Shown here: positions 44,778 to 52,555 of the stretch, in pieces
Position numbering within the stretch: the first letter of the stretch is position 1
Layout of the letters: every line of letters begins with the position of its first letter
Source: Pseudonocardia sp.
GTDB lineage: Bacteria > Actinomycetota > Actinomycetes > Mycobacteriales > Pseudonocardiaceae
NCBI RefSeq assembly: GCF_025465255.1
Contig: NZ_JAODNI010000175.1
Span: 1-56,528, forward strand
Length of the DNA stretch: 56,528 nt
Reading direction: 5' to 3'
Program-made: the position numbers and the translations under genes
Notes under the pieces: model-generated
Seen by the model: only the letters and a program-made list of their open reading frames with translations
Database searches by the model: none
Told to the model about the DNA's origin: nothing

Positions 44778-45749
44778 GTGACGATCGAGCAGCACGCGGT
44801 GCCCCTGGCGCGGGTGGTCCGGAACGGTGTCGTGGAGTCGGTGCACCTCGGACACCTGGTCGGCCTGGACGGGAGCGGCGCGACCGTCGTCCGGGAGGGC
44901 GCTCCCGGCGTCACGTTCTTCCCCCGCTCGTCCCTCAAGCCGGTCCAGGCGGCCGCGATGCTCCGCGCCGGGCTCGACCTCGACGGCGAGCTCCTCGCGT
45001 TGGCCGCGTCGAGCCATTCCGGCGAGCCCGCCCACCGCGAGGGGGCCGCCCGCATCCTGTCGCGGGCCGGACTCGGGCCGGACGCCTTGCAGAACACGCC
45101 CGATCTGCCCCTGGACCCGGACGCCGCCGCAGCCTGGCGCGCGGCCGGCAGCCCGCCGTCGTCGCTCGCGCAGAACTGTTCGGGCAAGCACGCGGCGATG
45201 CTCGCGACCTGCGTCGCCAACGGCTGGGACACCGCCGGCTACCGGGACCCGGACCATCCGCTGCAGCAGGCGATCCGCGGGCACGTCGAGGCGCTGACCG
45301 GGGACGCCGTCGAGCACGTCGCCGTCGACGGGTGCGGCGCGCCGCTGTTCTCCTGCACGGTGACGGGACTCGCCCGCGCGTTCGCCGCGATCGCCGTCGC
45401 CGCGCCGGAGACCCCGGAGGGCCGGGTCGCGGCGGCGATCCGGGCGAACCCGTGGTGGCTCGGCGGCACGAACCGCGAGGTCACCCGGTTCCTGGAGGCG
45501 GTGCCGGGGCTGATCGCCAAGGACGGCGCGGACGGCGTGTTCGCCGCGGCGCTACCGGACGGCCGCGCCCTCGCATTGAAGATCCTCGACGGCTCGGCGC
45601 GGCCGGTCCCGCCGCTGGTCACGGCCACGCTGACCGCGCTCGGCGCCGGATCGCCCGAGCTCGCGGAGGTGGGCCGGGTGGTCGTGCGCGGTCACGGGGC
45701 AGCGGTCGGCGCCGTCGAACCGTCGATCGGGTCCTCGGCCGGGGTCTGA
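44778..45749 (+). CDS. Asparaginase II family protein
   Basis: A 323-residue member of the plant/Rhizobium-type asparaginase II family. The landmarks are VVRNGVVESVHLGHLVGLD, FFPRSSLKPVQAAAMLRAG, ASSHSGEPAHREGA and NCSGKHAAMLATC, the last two containing residues near the active site. It would hydrolyse L-asparagine to aspartate and ammonia. The GTG at 44778 gives the conserved N-terminus; upstream codons are not conserved. Its last 58 bp overlap the converging DedA gene. Confidence 0.92.
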   Translation: MTIEQHAVPLARVVRNGVVESVHLGHLVGLDGSGATVVREGAPGVTFFPRSSLKPVQAAAMLRAGLDLDGELLALAASSHSGEPAHREGAARILSRAGLGPDALQNTPDLPLDPDAAAAWRAAGSPPSSLAQNCSGKHAAMLATCVANGWDTAGYRDPDHPLQQAIRGHVEALTGDAVEHVAVDGCGAPLFSCTVTGLARAFAAIAVAAPETPEGRVAAAIRANPWWLGGTNREVTRFLEAVPGLIAKDGADGVFAAALPDGRALALKILDGSARPVPPLVTATLTALGAGSPELAEVGRVVVRGHGAAVGAVEPSIGSSAGV

Positions 45750-46369
45750 GTCTCCAGCTCGGCCATCATGCGGTTCGTGCGCCGCCGGACGACCAGCGTG
45801 ACGACCAGCCCGGCGATCACCGCCACGATCAGGCCGACCCAGGAGAAGCGGGACAGCCACTTCTCGGCGGCGAGCCCCAGGTAGTAGACGACGGCGGTGG
45901 TGCCGCCCGCCCAGAGGATCCCCCCGGTCACGTTGGCGACCAGGAACCGGGGGTACGGCATCTTCAGCGCCCCGGCCAGGGGTCCCGCGAAGATCCGCAG
46001 CAGCGCGATGAACCGGCCGACGAACACCGCCCACACGCCCCAGCGCGCGAAGAGCCTCTCGGCGAGGGCGACGTGTCCGGGCCCGAAGTGCTTCGGGAAC
46101 TTGGTGCCGAGCCAGCTGAACAGGTTCATCCCGTAGCGGCGGCCGATGCTGTAGCCGATCGAGTCCCCGATCACCGCACCGACGATCGCGGCCACGGCCA
46201 CGCCGAGCGGGCTCACCGCGAGCTCGTGGTGCGACGCCAGCAACGCGGCACTGACCAGCACGATCTCTCCGGGCAGCGGGATCCCGAGGCTCTCCACCCC
46301 GATGACACCACCGACGATGAGGTAGACCGCGAGTGGCGGGATCGCCTGGAGCAGGGCATCGACCGTCAT
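45692..46369 (-). CDS. DedA-family membrane protein
   Basis: A 225-residue SNARE-associated/DedA protein. Signatures are GVIGVESLGIPLPGEIVLVS, IGDSIGYSIGRRYG, FFARWG-like LFARWGVWAVFVGRFIALLR and IFAGPLAGALKMPYPRFL with the conserved Arg residues. Family members are thought to flip or scramble undecaprenyl phosphate or phospholipids. C-terminal helix RRRTNRMMAELE is followed by a short tail overlapping the asparaginase gene. Confidence 0.93.
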   Translation of the reverse strand: MTVDALLQAIPPLAVYLIVGGVIGVESLGIPLPGEIVLVSAALLASHHELAVSPLGVAVAAIVGAVIGDSIGYSIGRRYGMNLFSWLGTKFPKHFGPGHVALAERLFARWGVWAVFVGRFIALLRIFAGPLAGALKMPYPRFLVANVTGGILWAGGTTAVVYYLGLAAEKWLSRFSWVGLIVAVIAGLVVTLVVRRRTNRMMAELETQTPAEDPIDGSTAPTAAP

Positions 46370-46427
46370 GGGGCACAGCCTGCCCGATGTCTCCGCCGCC
46401 GGACACGGGGATAACCCCTACTTCTTC

Positions 46428-46445
46428 GGGGGTGTTCACACCCCC
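46428..46445. promoter_or_regulatory. Perfect palindrome GGGGGTGTTCACACCCCC, possible operator
   Basis: Eight-base arms around TC between the divergent DedA (start 46369) and sugar-dehydrogenase (start 46511) genes. A dimeric repressor site is more likely than a terminator, since no gene ends here. Confidence 0.4.
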
Positions 46446-46510
46446 CGCCCATGCTCATGCCCGGGAGTCCTTTCCGCGCCGGCCGGACCGGACGTCGATA
46501 CCGTTGCGGG

Positions 46511-47620
46511 GTGCGCCCCCTCGCTCGGACCGCCCTGCTCACCGTCGCCGTGCTGGCCGGTGCCGTCGCGTGCTCGGCCACCGCGGCACCGGCGCCGTCG
46601 GCCGGGGTCGCCTCCCCCGCGCCGACCGTGGCGGTGCAGCGGACCGCCGGGGAGGCCCGCACGCTCGTCGGCGGGCTGGAGGTGCCGTGGTCGCTCGCGT
46701 TCCTGCCCGACGGCGCCGCGCTGGTCACCGAGCGGAACTCGGGGCGGCTGCTGCGGGTGACGCCGGACGGCACAGTGACGCCGGTCGGCACGGTCGCCGG
46801 CGTGCGGCCGGCGGGCGAGGGCGGGCTGCTGGGCATCGCGGTCTCGCCGGGCTACGCGACGGATCGGGCCGTCTACGTCTCCTACACCGGCGCGGACGAC
46901 AACCGCGTCGTCCGGCTCACCGCCGAGCCCGACGGGACGATCGACGGCGCCGCGCAGCAGGTCGTCGTCGCCGGGATCCCGAAGGGCACGATCCACAACG
47001 GCGGCGGCCTCGCGTTCGGCCCGGACGGGTTCCTCTACGTCGCGACGGGCGAGGCCGGGCGGCGCGACCCGGCCCAGGACAGGAACGACCCGGGCGGCAA
47101 GATCCTCCGGGTCACCCCCGACGGCGCCCCGGCTCCGGGCAACCCGTTCGGCACCGCGGTCTACAGCTACGGCCACCGCAACGTCCAGGGTCTCGCCTGG
47201 GACCCCGCCGGCCGGCTCTACGCCACCGAGTTCGGCCAGAACACCTACGACGAGGTCAACGCGATCATCTCCGGTGGGGACTACGGCTGGCCGGCGGTGG
47301 AGGGGGTGGGCGAGCGGCAGGGGTTCATCGATCCCCTGCTGACCTGGTCCACGGACGAGGCCTCCCCCAGCGGCATGGCCTACGCCGGCGGCTCGCTGTG
47401 GGTCGGGGCGCTGCGCGGCGAGCGGCTCTGGCGGGTCCCGCTCGGGACGGACGGCGGGGTCGGGACGCCCGAGCCGCTGCTGCAGGGCGAGTACGGCCGG
47501 ATCCGCGGGGTGACCGCGACGCCGGACGGCAGCGCGCTCTGGATCACCACCAGCAACCGGGACGGTCGCGGCGAACCGGGCGCGGACGACGACCGGATCC
47601 TGGTCATCCCGCTCACCTGA
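46511..47620 (+). CDS. PQQ-type sugar (glucose/sorbosone) dehydrogenase lipoprotein
   Basis: A 369-residue beta-propeller protein of the GSDH family. The signal ends in the lipobox LAGAVAC (Cys about 17-20 residues from the GTG at 46511). Propeller segments are VPWSLAFLPDGAALVTERNS, GEGGLLGIAVSPGY, IHNGGGLAFGPDGFLYVATG, YSYGHRNVQGLAWDP and EFGQNTYDEVNAI. The His and Arg equivalents of the PQQ site are present. It would oxidise sugars outside the membrane if PQQ or a related cofactor is available. An upstream ATG (46451) is unlikely because the signal peptide is positioned from 46511. Confidence 0.9.
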   Translation: MRPLARTALLTVAVLAGAVACSATAAPAPSAGVASPAPTVAVQRTAGEARTLVGGLEVPWSLAFLPDGAALVTERNSGRLLRVTPDGTVTPVGTVAGVRPAGEGGLLGIAVSPGYATDRAVYVSYTGADDNRVVRLTAEPDGTIDGAAQQVVVAGIPKGTIHNGGGLAFGPDGFLYVATGEAGRRDPAQDRNDPGGKILRVTPDGAPAPGNPFGTAVYSYGHRNVQGLAWDPAGRLYATEFGQNTYDEVNAIISGGDYGWPAVEGVGERQGFIDPLLTWSTDEASPSGMAYAGGSLWVGALRGERLWRVPLGTDGGVGTPEPLLQGEYGRIRGVTATPDGSALWITTSNRDGRGEPGADDDRILVIPLT

Positions 47621-47636
47621 CCGGTAGACCTACAGG

Positions 47637-49106
47637 GTGACCGAGAACCCTGTCGTCGACACCACCGCCGGGCGAGTCGAGGGCACCACGGCGGACGGGG
47701 TGAGCCGGTTCCTCGGCATCCCGTTCGCCGCGCCTCCGGAGGGCGCCCTCCGGTTCGCCGCGCCCGTCCCCGCCCCGACCTGGGAAGGCGTCCGGGACAC
47801 GACGAAACCCGGCCCGAACGCCCCGCAGAACTCCCGCGCCTTCCCCGGCCTGGACCTCGCCCCGATCATCGGGACGGGCTGGCGGGAGGGCTCGGACTAC
47901 CTGACCGTCGATGTCTGGACGCCCGACCCGTCGGCGAGCGGCCTGCCCGTGATGGTCTTCGTCCACGGCGGCGCGTTCGTCGCGGGCGAGCCCGGCGCCC
48001 CCACCTACGACGGGACCGCGCTGGCCGGGGCGGGCGTCGTCCTGGTCTCGGTGACCTACCGGCTGGGTGTCGAGGGGTTCCTCCCGCTGCCCGGCGGCGC
48101 CACGAACATCGGCCTGCGGGACCAGATCGCCGCGCTCGAGTGGGTCCGGGACAACGTCGCGGCGTTCGGCGGGGACCCCGGCCTCGTGACCGTGTTCGGC
48201 GAGTCCGCGGGCGCGATGAGCATCGGCGCCCTGCTCGGCTCGCCGCTCGCCCGGGGGCTGTTCCGGCGCGCGATCGTGCAGAGCGGCGGCGCCGAGATGG
48301 TCCGCACCGCCGAGCCGTCCGCCCGGTACGCGCGGGTCGTGACGGACGCGCTGGGCGTCGACTTCTCGGCCGACGGGATGCGCGGCCGCTCGATCGCCGA
48401 CGCGCTCGCCGTGCAGGAGACGCTCGCGGACCCGCTCAAGCGCGGTGACCTGCGCGAACCCGACGGCACCGACCCTGGGCTGGGCCTCGGGGCGTTCCTG
48501 CCGGTCCTCGGGGACGACGTCCTGCCCGAGCACCCGCTCGACGCGCTGGCGGCCGGCTCGGCCGCGGACGTCGACCTGCTCGTCGGCGCCAACGCCGAGG
48601 AGATGAACCTCTACCTCGTCCCCACCGGCGCGATCGACGCGATGACCGCGGACCAGGTGCGCCGGGCGCTGGCCATGGTCCGGCCGGACTCGGCCGCGCT
48701 GCTGGCGTCGGCGGGTCTCGACGAACCGGGCGCGCACGCCGGGCAGGTGTTCGCGGCGGTGATGACCGAGCTCGTCTTCCGCGGCCCGGTGCGACGGCTG
48801 GCCGACGCCCACACCGGACGCACCCACGTCTACGACTTCACCTGGCGCTCCCCCGCGTTCGGCGGCCGGCTCGGCGCCTGCCACGGCCTCGAGCTGCCGT
48901 TCGTCTTCGGCACGCTCGGCTCGGCGACCGGCCCAACCGGGCTGCTCGGCGAGCCGCCCACCCCGCACGCGGTGTCGGACCTGATGCGCGACGCCTGGGT
49001 GGCGTTCGCGCGGACCGGGGATCCCGGCTGGCCCGCTTTCGACGCGTCGCGCAGGTCCCTGCGCATCGACGTCGACCCCGAGGTGGTGACCCTGGAGGGG
49101 CCCTGA
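47637..49106 (+). CDS. Type B carboxylesterase
   Basis: A 489-residue alpha/beta hydrolase. It has the oxyanion-hole segment PVMVFVHGGAFVAGEP, the nucleophile elbow VFGESAGAMS with catalytic Ser, an acidic residue in VGANAEEMN and the His in GACHGLELPFVFG. The N-terminus VVDTTAGRVEGTTADGVSRF is standard for the family. It hydrolyses carboxylic esters in the cytoplasm; no signal peptide is seen. The GTG at 47637 lies 16 bp after the sugar-dehydrogenase stop, and its stop overlaps the next ATG. Confidence 0.93.
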   Translation: MTENPVVDTTAGRVEGTTADGVSRFLGIPFAAPPEGALRFAAPVPAPTWEGVRDTTKPGPNAPQNSRAFPGLDLAPIIGTGWREGSDYLTVDVWTPDPSASGLPVMVFVHGGAFVAGEPGAPTYDGTALAGAGVVLVSVTYRLGVEGFLPLPGGATNIGLRDQIAALEWVRDNVAAFGGDPGLVTVFGESAGAMSIGALLGSPLARGLFRRAIVQSGGAEMVRTAEPSARYARVVTDALGVDFSADGMRGRSIADALAVQETLADPLKRGDLREPDGTDPGLGLGAFLPVLGDDVLPEHPLDALAAGSAADVDLLVGANAEEMNLYLVPTGAIDAMTADQVRRALAMVRPDSAALLASAGLDEPGAHAGQVFAAVMTELVFRGPVRRLADAHTGRTHVYDFTWRSPAFGGRLGACHGLELPFVFGTLGSATGPTGLLGEPPTPHAVSDLMRDAWVAFARTGDPGWPAFDASRRSLRIDVDPEVVTLEGP

Positions 49107-49486
49107 TGCACCGGGGCCCACTACCGTTGCCGACCGTGACTTCCAGCGAGAACGCACGGGTCGGCAGGTACGTCCGGATGGTCTCCGTCCCCGGATCCGG
49201 TGACGAGCTCGCGACGAACCTGCTCAAGGTCGCCGAGGGCATGCGCAGCGCCCCCGGCTGCGAGCTCTACATCGTGAACCGGACACCGGACGACGAGGAC
49301 GCCGTGTGGGTCACCGAGGTGTGGGCCGACGAGGAGTCGTCCGACGCCGCGCTGAACCGGGACCTCGGAGAGGCCGGGCTCGGTTCGGTGCTGCCGCTGC
49401 TCGCGGGGCCGCCGGAGTTCATCGAGCTCGTCCCGCTCGGCGGCCCGGGCCTGACGGCGGGAGCGGGGTTCAGCCAGACCCGCTGA
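49106..49486 (+). CDS. Antibiotic biosynthesis monooxygenase (ABM)-like protein
   Basis: A 126-residue dimeric alpha-beta barrel type protein: VGRYVRMVSVPGSGDELATN, LLKVAEGMRSAPGCELYIVN, VWVTEVWADEESSDAAL. This matches small ABM-domain quinol monooxygenases or related stress proteins. The ATG overlaps the esterase stop (TGATG); GTG at 49136 is a plausible alternative that removes ten residues. Function is not certain for stand-alone ABM proteins. Confidence 0.8.
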   Translation: MHRGPLPLPTVTSSENARVGRYVRMVSVPGSGDELATNLLKVAEGMRSAPGCELYIVNRTPDDEDAVWVTEVWADEESSDAALNRDLGEAGLGSVLPLLAGPPEFIELVPLGGPGLTAGAGFSQTR

Positions 49487-49526
49487 TCACCCGGGCCCGA
49501 TGATCACGCGGGCCCGATGATCACGC
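49484..49526. repeat. Tandem 17-bp repeat with TGATCA cores
   Basis: Units TGATCACCCGGGCCCGA (49484-49500) and TGATCACGCGGGCCCGA (49501-49517), followed by TGATCACGC. The stop codon of the forward ABM gene is in the first unit and the stop of the reverse ACT-like gene is in the third. Confidence 0.85.
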
Positions 49527-49829
49527 AGCGGCGGCCAGCACCGACGGGAGCCTGCGCAGCCGTTCCAGCAGCAGCGCGGTCTCGTCCGGGGTGACCAGCA
49601 ACGTCACGTCGAGGGTGCCGCGGCGCAGGTCCACCGACATCCCGCGGACCTCGTAGCCGCGCCCCCGGAGCAGGGTGACGACGCGGTGGACGGCGTCCAT
49701 CCCGCCGTCGAGGCGCGTGCGGACGAGGCGCTGGCGGCGGCCGGGGTCGGTCGCACGGGGCGGATCGAGCAGGGCTGCGTCGGGGACGGCGGGATCGAGG
49801 ACTGTGGCGTCGAGGACGGCAGGGCTCAC
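49521..49829 (-). CDS. ACT-like domain protein
   Basis: A 102-residue protein. After a Pro/Ala-rich N-terminus the segment MDAVHRVVTLLRGRGYEVRG, MSVDLRRGTLDVTLLVTPDE, LLLERLRRLPSVL has the beta-alpha-beta pattern of ACT domains, similar to the small subunit of acetolactate synthase. No large catalytic subunit is nearby. It may bind amino acids as a free regulator. From 49830 to 50024 there is no recognised gene. Confidence 0.6.
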   Translation of the reverse strand: MSPAVLDATVLDPAVPDAALLDPPRATDPGRRQRLVRTRLDGGMDAVHRVVTLLRGRGYEVRGMSVDLRRGTLDVTLLVTPDETALLLERLRRLPSVLAAAA

Positions 49830-50024
49830 GGGAGCGCTCCTGGAATCGGTGCGGGTGATCCGGACCGAGCCAGGCCTCGGAAGAGGGCGGCGAGCGACAG
49901 GAGGGCGCTGCCGAAGGGGCGCGCCGGCGACCTGGCTAGCCGACGCGCCGGATAATGATCTCCCGCGGGAGCGTTACGACGAGGCGCACGGGCCGACCGT
50001 ACCTCGCGCCGCCGCGGCCCACCA

Positions 50025-51032
50025 CTACCGGTCCTGCTCGGACGGCGCCTTCCGGTTCGCCCGCAGCGATCCGGCGTGCGCCTTCGCGGACGTGTCGCCG
50101 CGGGTCTTGATCAGGCTGGCGACCGTCACGACCGTCAGCACCACCACGATCACGCCGAGGCTCACGGGCGTCGAGATCTCCGGGACGGAGTTCGAGATGT
50201 CCACGTGCAGCCAGTGCAGGATCAGCTTCACGCCGATGAAGGCGAGGATCAGCGAGAGCCCGACCGACAAGTAGACCAGCCGGTCCAGCAGGCCCTTGAC
50301 CAGGAAGAACAGCGCGCGCAGGCCGAGCAGCGCGAACGCGTTGGCGGCGAAGACGATGTAGGGCTCCTCGGTCACGCCGAACACCGCGGGGATCGAGTCG
50401 AGCGCGAACAGCAGGTCGATGCCGCCGATCGCCACGAGCACGATGAACAGCGGCGTCACCATGCGCTTGCCGCCGAGGCGGGTGACGAGCTTGCCGCCGT
50501 CGTACTCGTCGCTGACCGGGAAGAGCTTGCGCGCGCCCTTGACGACGGCGTTGTCCTCGACGTCGGGGTCCTCGTCGCGGTGGCGGAAGAGCTGCACCGC
50601 GGTGAAGAGCAGCAGCAGGCCGAAGACCAGGAACATGAACGAGAACAGGTTCAGCAGCGTCGCGCCGACGGCGATGAAGATCGCGCGCATGATCAGGGCG
50701 AGCACGATGCCGAAGGTCAGGACCTTGTGCTGATGCTCCTCGGGCACCGCGAACGTCGTCATGATGATCACGAAGACGAACAGGTTGTCGACCGAGAGGC
50801 TCTTCTCGACGATGTAGCCGGCGAAGTACTCCGTGCCGAACTCGGCGCCGGCGATCATCCACAAGACGATGCCGAACGCGATGGCCACCGCGATGTAGAA
50901 CACGGACCACGCCGCGGCCTCGCGGAACCCGACACGGTGCGGGCGCACCGACGCGAGGATCAGGTCGAGCGCGAGCAACAGCACGATCAGGCCGATCGTG
51001 ACGGTCCAGGCGAGACCGGTGACCTCGAGCAC
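50025..51032 (-). CDS. TerC-family membrane protein
   Basis: A 335-residue polytopic protein of the TerC/Alx family with about nine helices. Signatures are EKSLSVDNLFVFVIIMTTFA, FGIVLALIMRAIFIAVGATL, IGGIDLLFALDSIPAVFGVT and FFLVKGLLDRLVYLSVGLSL; the acidic residues in helices (SVDN, FALDS) are the proposed metal-binding sites. Family members are implicated in tellurite resistance and manganese export. The C-terminal tail is basic. I looked for a yybP-ykoY manganese riboswitch in the 150 bp upstream and did not see one. Confidence 0.93.
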   Translation of the reverse strand: MLEVTGLAWTVTIGLIVLLLALDLILASVRPHRVGFREAAAWSVFYIAVAIAFGIVLWMIAGAEFGTEYFAGYIVEKSLSVDNLFVFVIIMTTFAVPEEHQHKVLTFGIVLALIMRAIFIAVGATLLNLFSFMFLVFGLLLLFTAVQLFRHRDEDPDVEDNAVVKGARKLFPVSDEYDGGKLVTRLGGKRMVTPLFIVLVAIGGIDLLFALDSIPAVFGVTEEPYIVFAANAFALLGLRALFFLVKGLLDRLVYLSVGLSLILAFIGVKLILHWLHVDISNSVPEISTPVSLGVIVVVLTVVTVASLIKTRGDTSAKAHAGSLRANRKAPSEQDR

Positions 51033-51183
51033 GCGTTCCTCCGGAGGTGTCGTTCGTGTGGACTGGCTCTGGGCAGCCTAGGGTGCCCACGGTCCGACCG
51101 GGTAATCGGGACGAATCGGACAGATTCCAGCTGTACCGGAGGACGGGGGGACGGTGCCGGTGATCACTGCGGGCCGGCGGGCC

Positions 51184-52320
51184 TCAGCGGGTCCGTGCGA
51201 CCCGGCAGGTTCCGGACACCGTCCGTGTGCCGGCCGGCATCTCCGCCCGCAACGGGTCCCAGGTCGCGTCGGCCTCGTGGCGGTGGTTCTCCTGCAGCAC
51301 CCGGTCCGCGTCCGGGGCCGCCTCGGCGACGAAGAGGCTCCACGCGGACCCGATCGGGGACGCGGACCGCAGCACGACGGACATCGGTCCGAGGGTGGCC
51401 GGGACGGGGGCCTCGGCGACGTACGGGCTGTCGTCCGCGGGCGGGAGCAGCATCAGCCAGTAGGTGTTGCCGGGCTGCGGTTCCCGGACGACCAGCAGGT
51501 CCACCCGGACGTCGCTGCCCACGCCCGGCTGCCCGTCGACGGCGGCGACCCGCACGAACTCGACCGCGGGATCGCCATCCGGGACCACGCAGTGCACCCC
51601 CGGCGTGTCCGCCACGCCCGCCGGGACCGGCGCCGCGGACGCGACCGACGTGGCGTCGACCGGCTCGGCGTTCAGCGCGAATGCCGGTCCGGCGGCACGC
51701 GGCGGGAGCGCGCGGCCGATCAGGATCCCGACACCGACGAGCGCGAGGGCCGCGACCGCCGCTCCGGCCACGAGCAGCGGACGGCGGCGCCCCGAGGACA
51801 CGGGAGCGGGAGCCGGCTGCGGCTCGTCGACGTCCGGCGCGGGGCCGGCCCCGGGCGACGGCTGGGTCCCGCTCCCCGGGTCCGGAGCCGCCCCGGCGGG
51901 CTCGGGGAGCTCGGGGGGCTCGAGACGTTCGGGATCGTCGCCGGCGGCCGGGTCCGCCGGGACCCCGTCGGTCCGCGGGCCGTCCTGCGCCACCCAGGCC
52001 GCCCGGGCCGCCTGCCACCGCTCCTCGTAGGCGGCCGGGTCATGCCCGTGCACGACCAGGAACGCCAGGACCGACGGCCAGCGCGGCAGCGCCGTCCGGC
52101 CGCCGCCGCTCGTCCGGCGGGGGCTCAGCATGCGCGAGCAGGTCGCCGAGGACACCGTGACCAGCTCCGGCCGTCCGGTCCGCACGGCCACGATCGCGTC
52201 CTCGACCTGCTTGAGCCGTTCGTACGGTCCGTCGGTGTAGATCTCGCGGAGTTCGGCCACGAGCTCCACCACGGCGGCCGGCAGCCCCTCCTGCAGCGGG
52301 TCGAGGCCCTTCTGCGGCAT
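51184..52320 (-). CDS. Membrane-anchored protein with N-terminal HTH-like domain
   Basis: A 378-residue protein. Residues 1-115 form a helical domain like the degenerate XRE-type HTH of many actinobacterial proteins (VELVAELREIYTDGPYERLK, SSATCSRMLSPRRTS, RWPSVLAFLVVHGHDP). A Pro/Glu/Ala-rich linker precedes one transmembrane helix (about 176-200, LLVAGAAVAALALVGVGILI). The extracellular part (about 200-378) has paired Cys residues (GVHCVV, SGTCRV) and YWLMLLPPADDSPYV. It is divergent from the STAND NTPase with 235 bp between starts, which suggests joint function. Confidence 0.75.
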   Translation of the reverse strand: MPQKGLDPLQEGLPAAVVELVAELREIYTDGPYERLKQVEDAIVAVRTGRPELVTVSSATCSRMLSPRRTSGGGRTALPRWPSVLAFLVVHGHDPAAYEERWQAARAAWVAQDGPRTDGVPADPAAGDDPERLEPPELPEPAGAAPDPGSGTQPSPGAGPAPDVDEPQPAPAPVSSGRRRPLLVAGAAVAALALVGVGILIGRALPPRAAGPAFALNAEPVDATSVASAAPVPAGVADTPGVHCVVPDGDPAVEFVRVAAVDGQPGVGSDVRVDLLVVREPQPGNTYWLMLLPPADDSPYVAEAPVPATLGPMSVVLRSASPIGSAWSLFVAEAAPDADRVLQENHRHEADATWDPLRAEMPAGTRTVSGTCRVARTR

Positions 52321-52555
52321 TGTCCCGAATCCTTCCGTCGCGGTCCCGCCAGCAGGCTGCTCGCTGCAACGTTGCGGTTGGTTACACCTCCCGGGTCGGC
52401 GGTGGACGTATCACGGGCGTCCGGCAGACCGTCTGCAGTCCAGGGCGCTGCCCCGTTCGGCTCCCCACCCCGCGGCCACAGGCCCGGGCCCGGATCGGGA
52501 CGCACCCTTCTGCCGAGGCCCCCGCCCCGATCCGCCCTGCCGGAGGTGATCCGAC

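Noticed and set aside
51033..51183. Possible yybP-ykoY manganese riboswitch upstream of the TerC-family gene
   Set aside because: The conserved riboswitch core sequences and helices are not recognisable; only ordinary GC-rich leader is seen.
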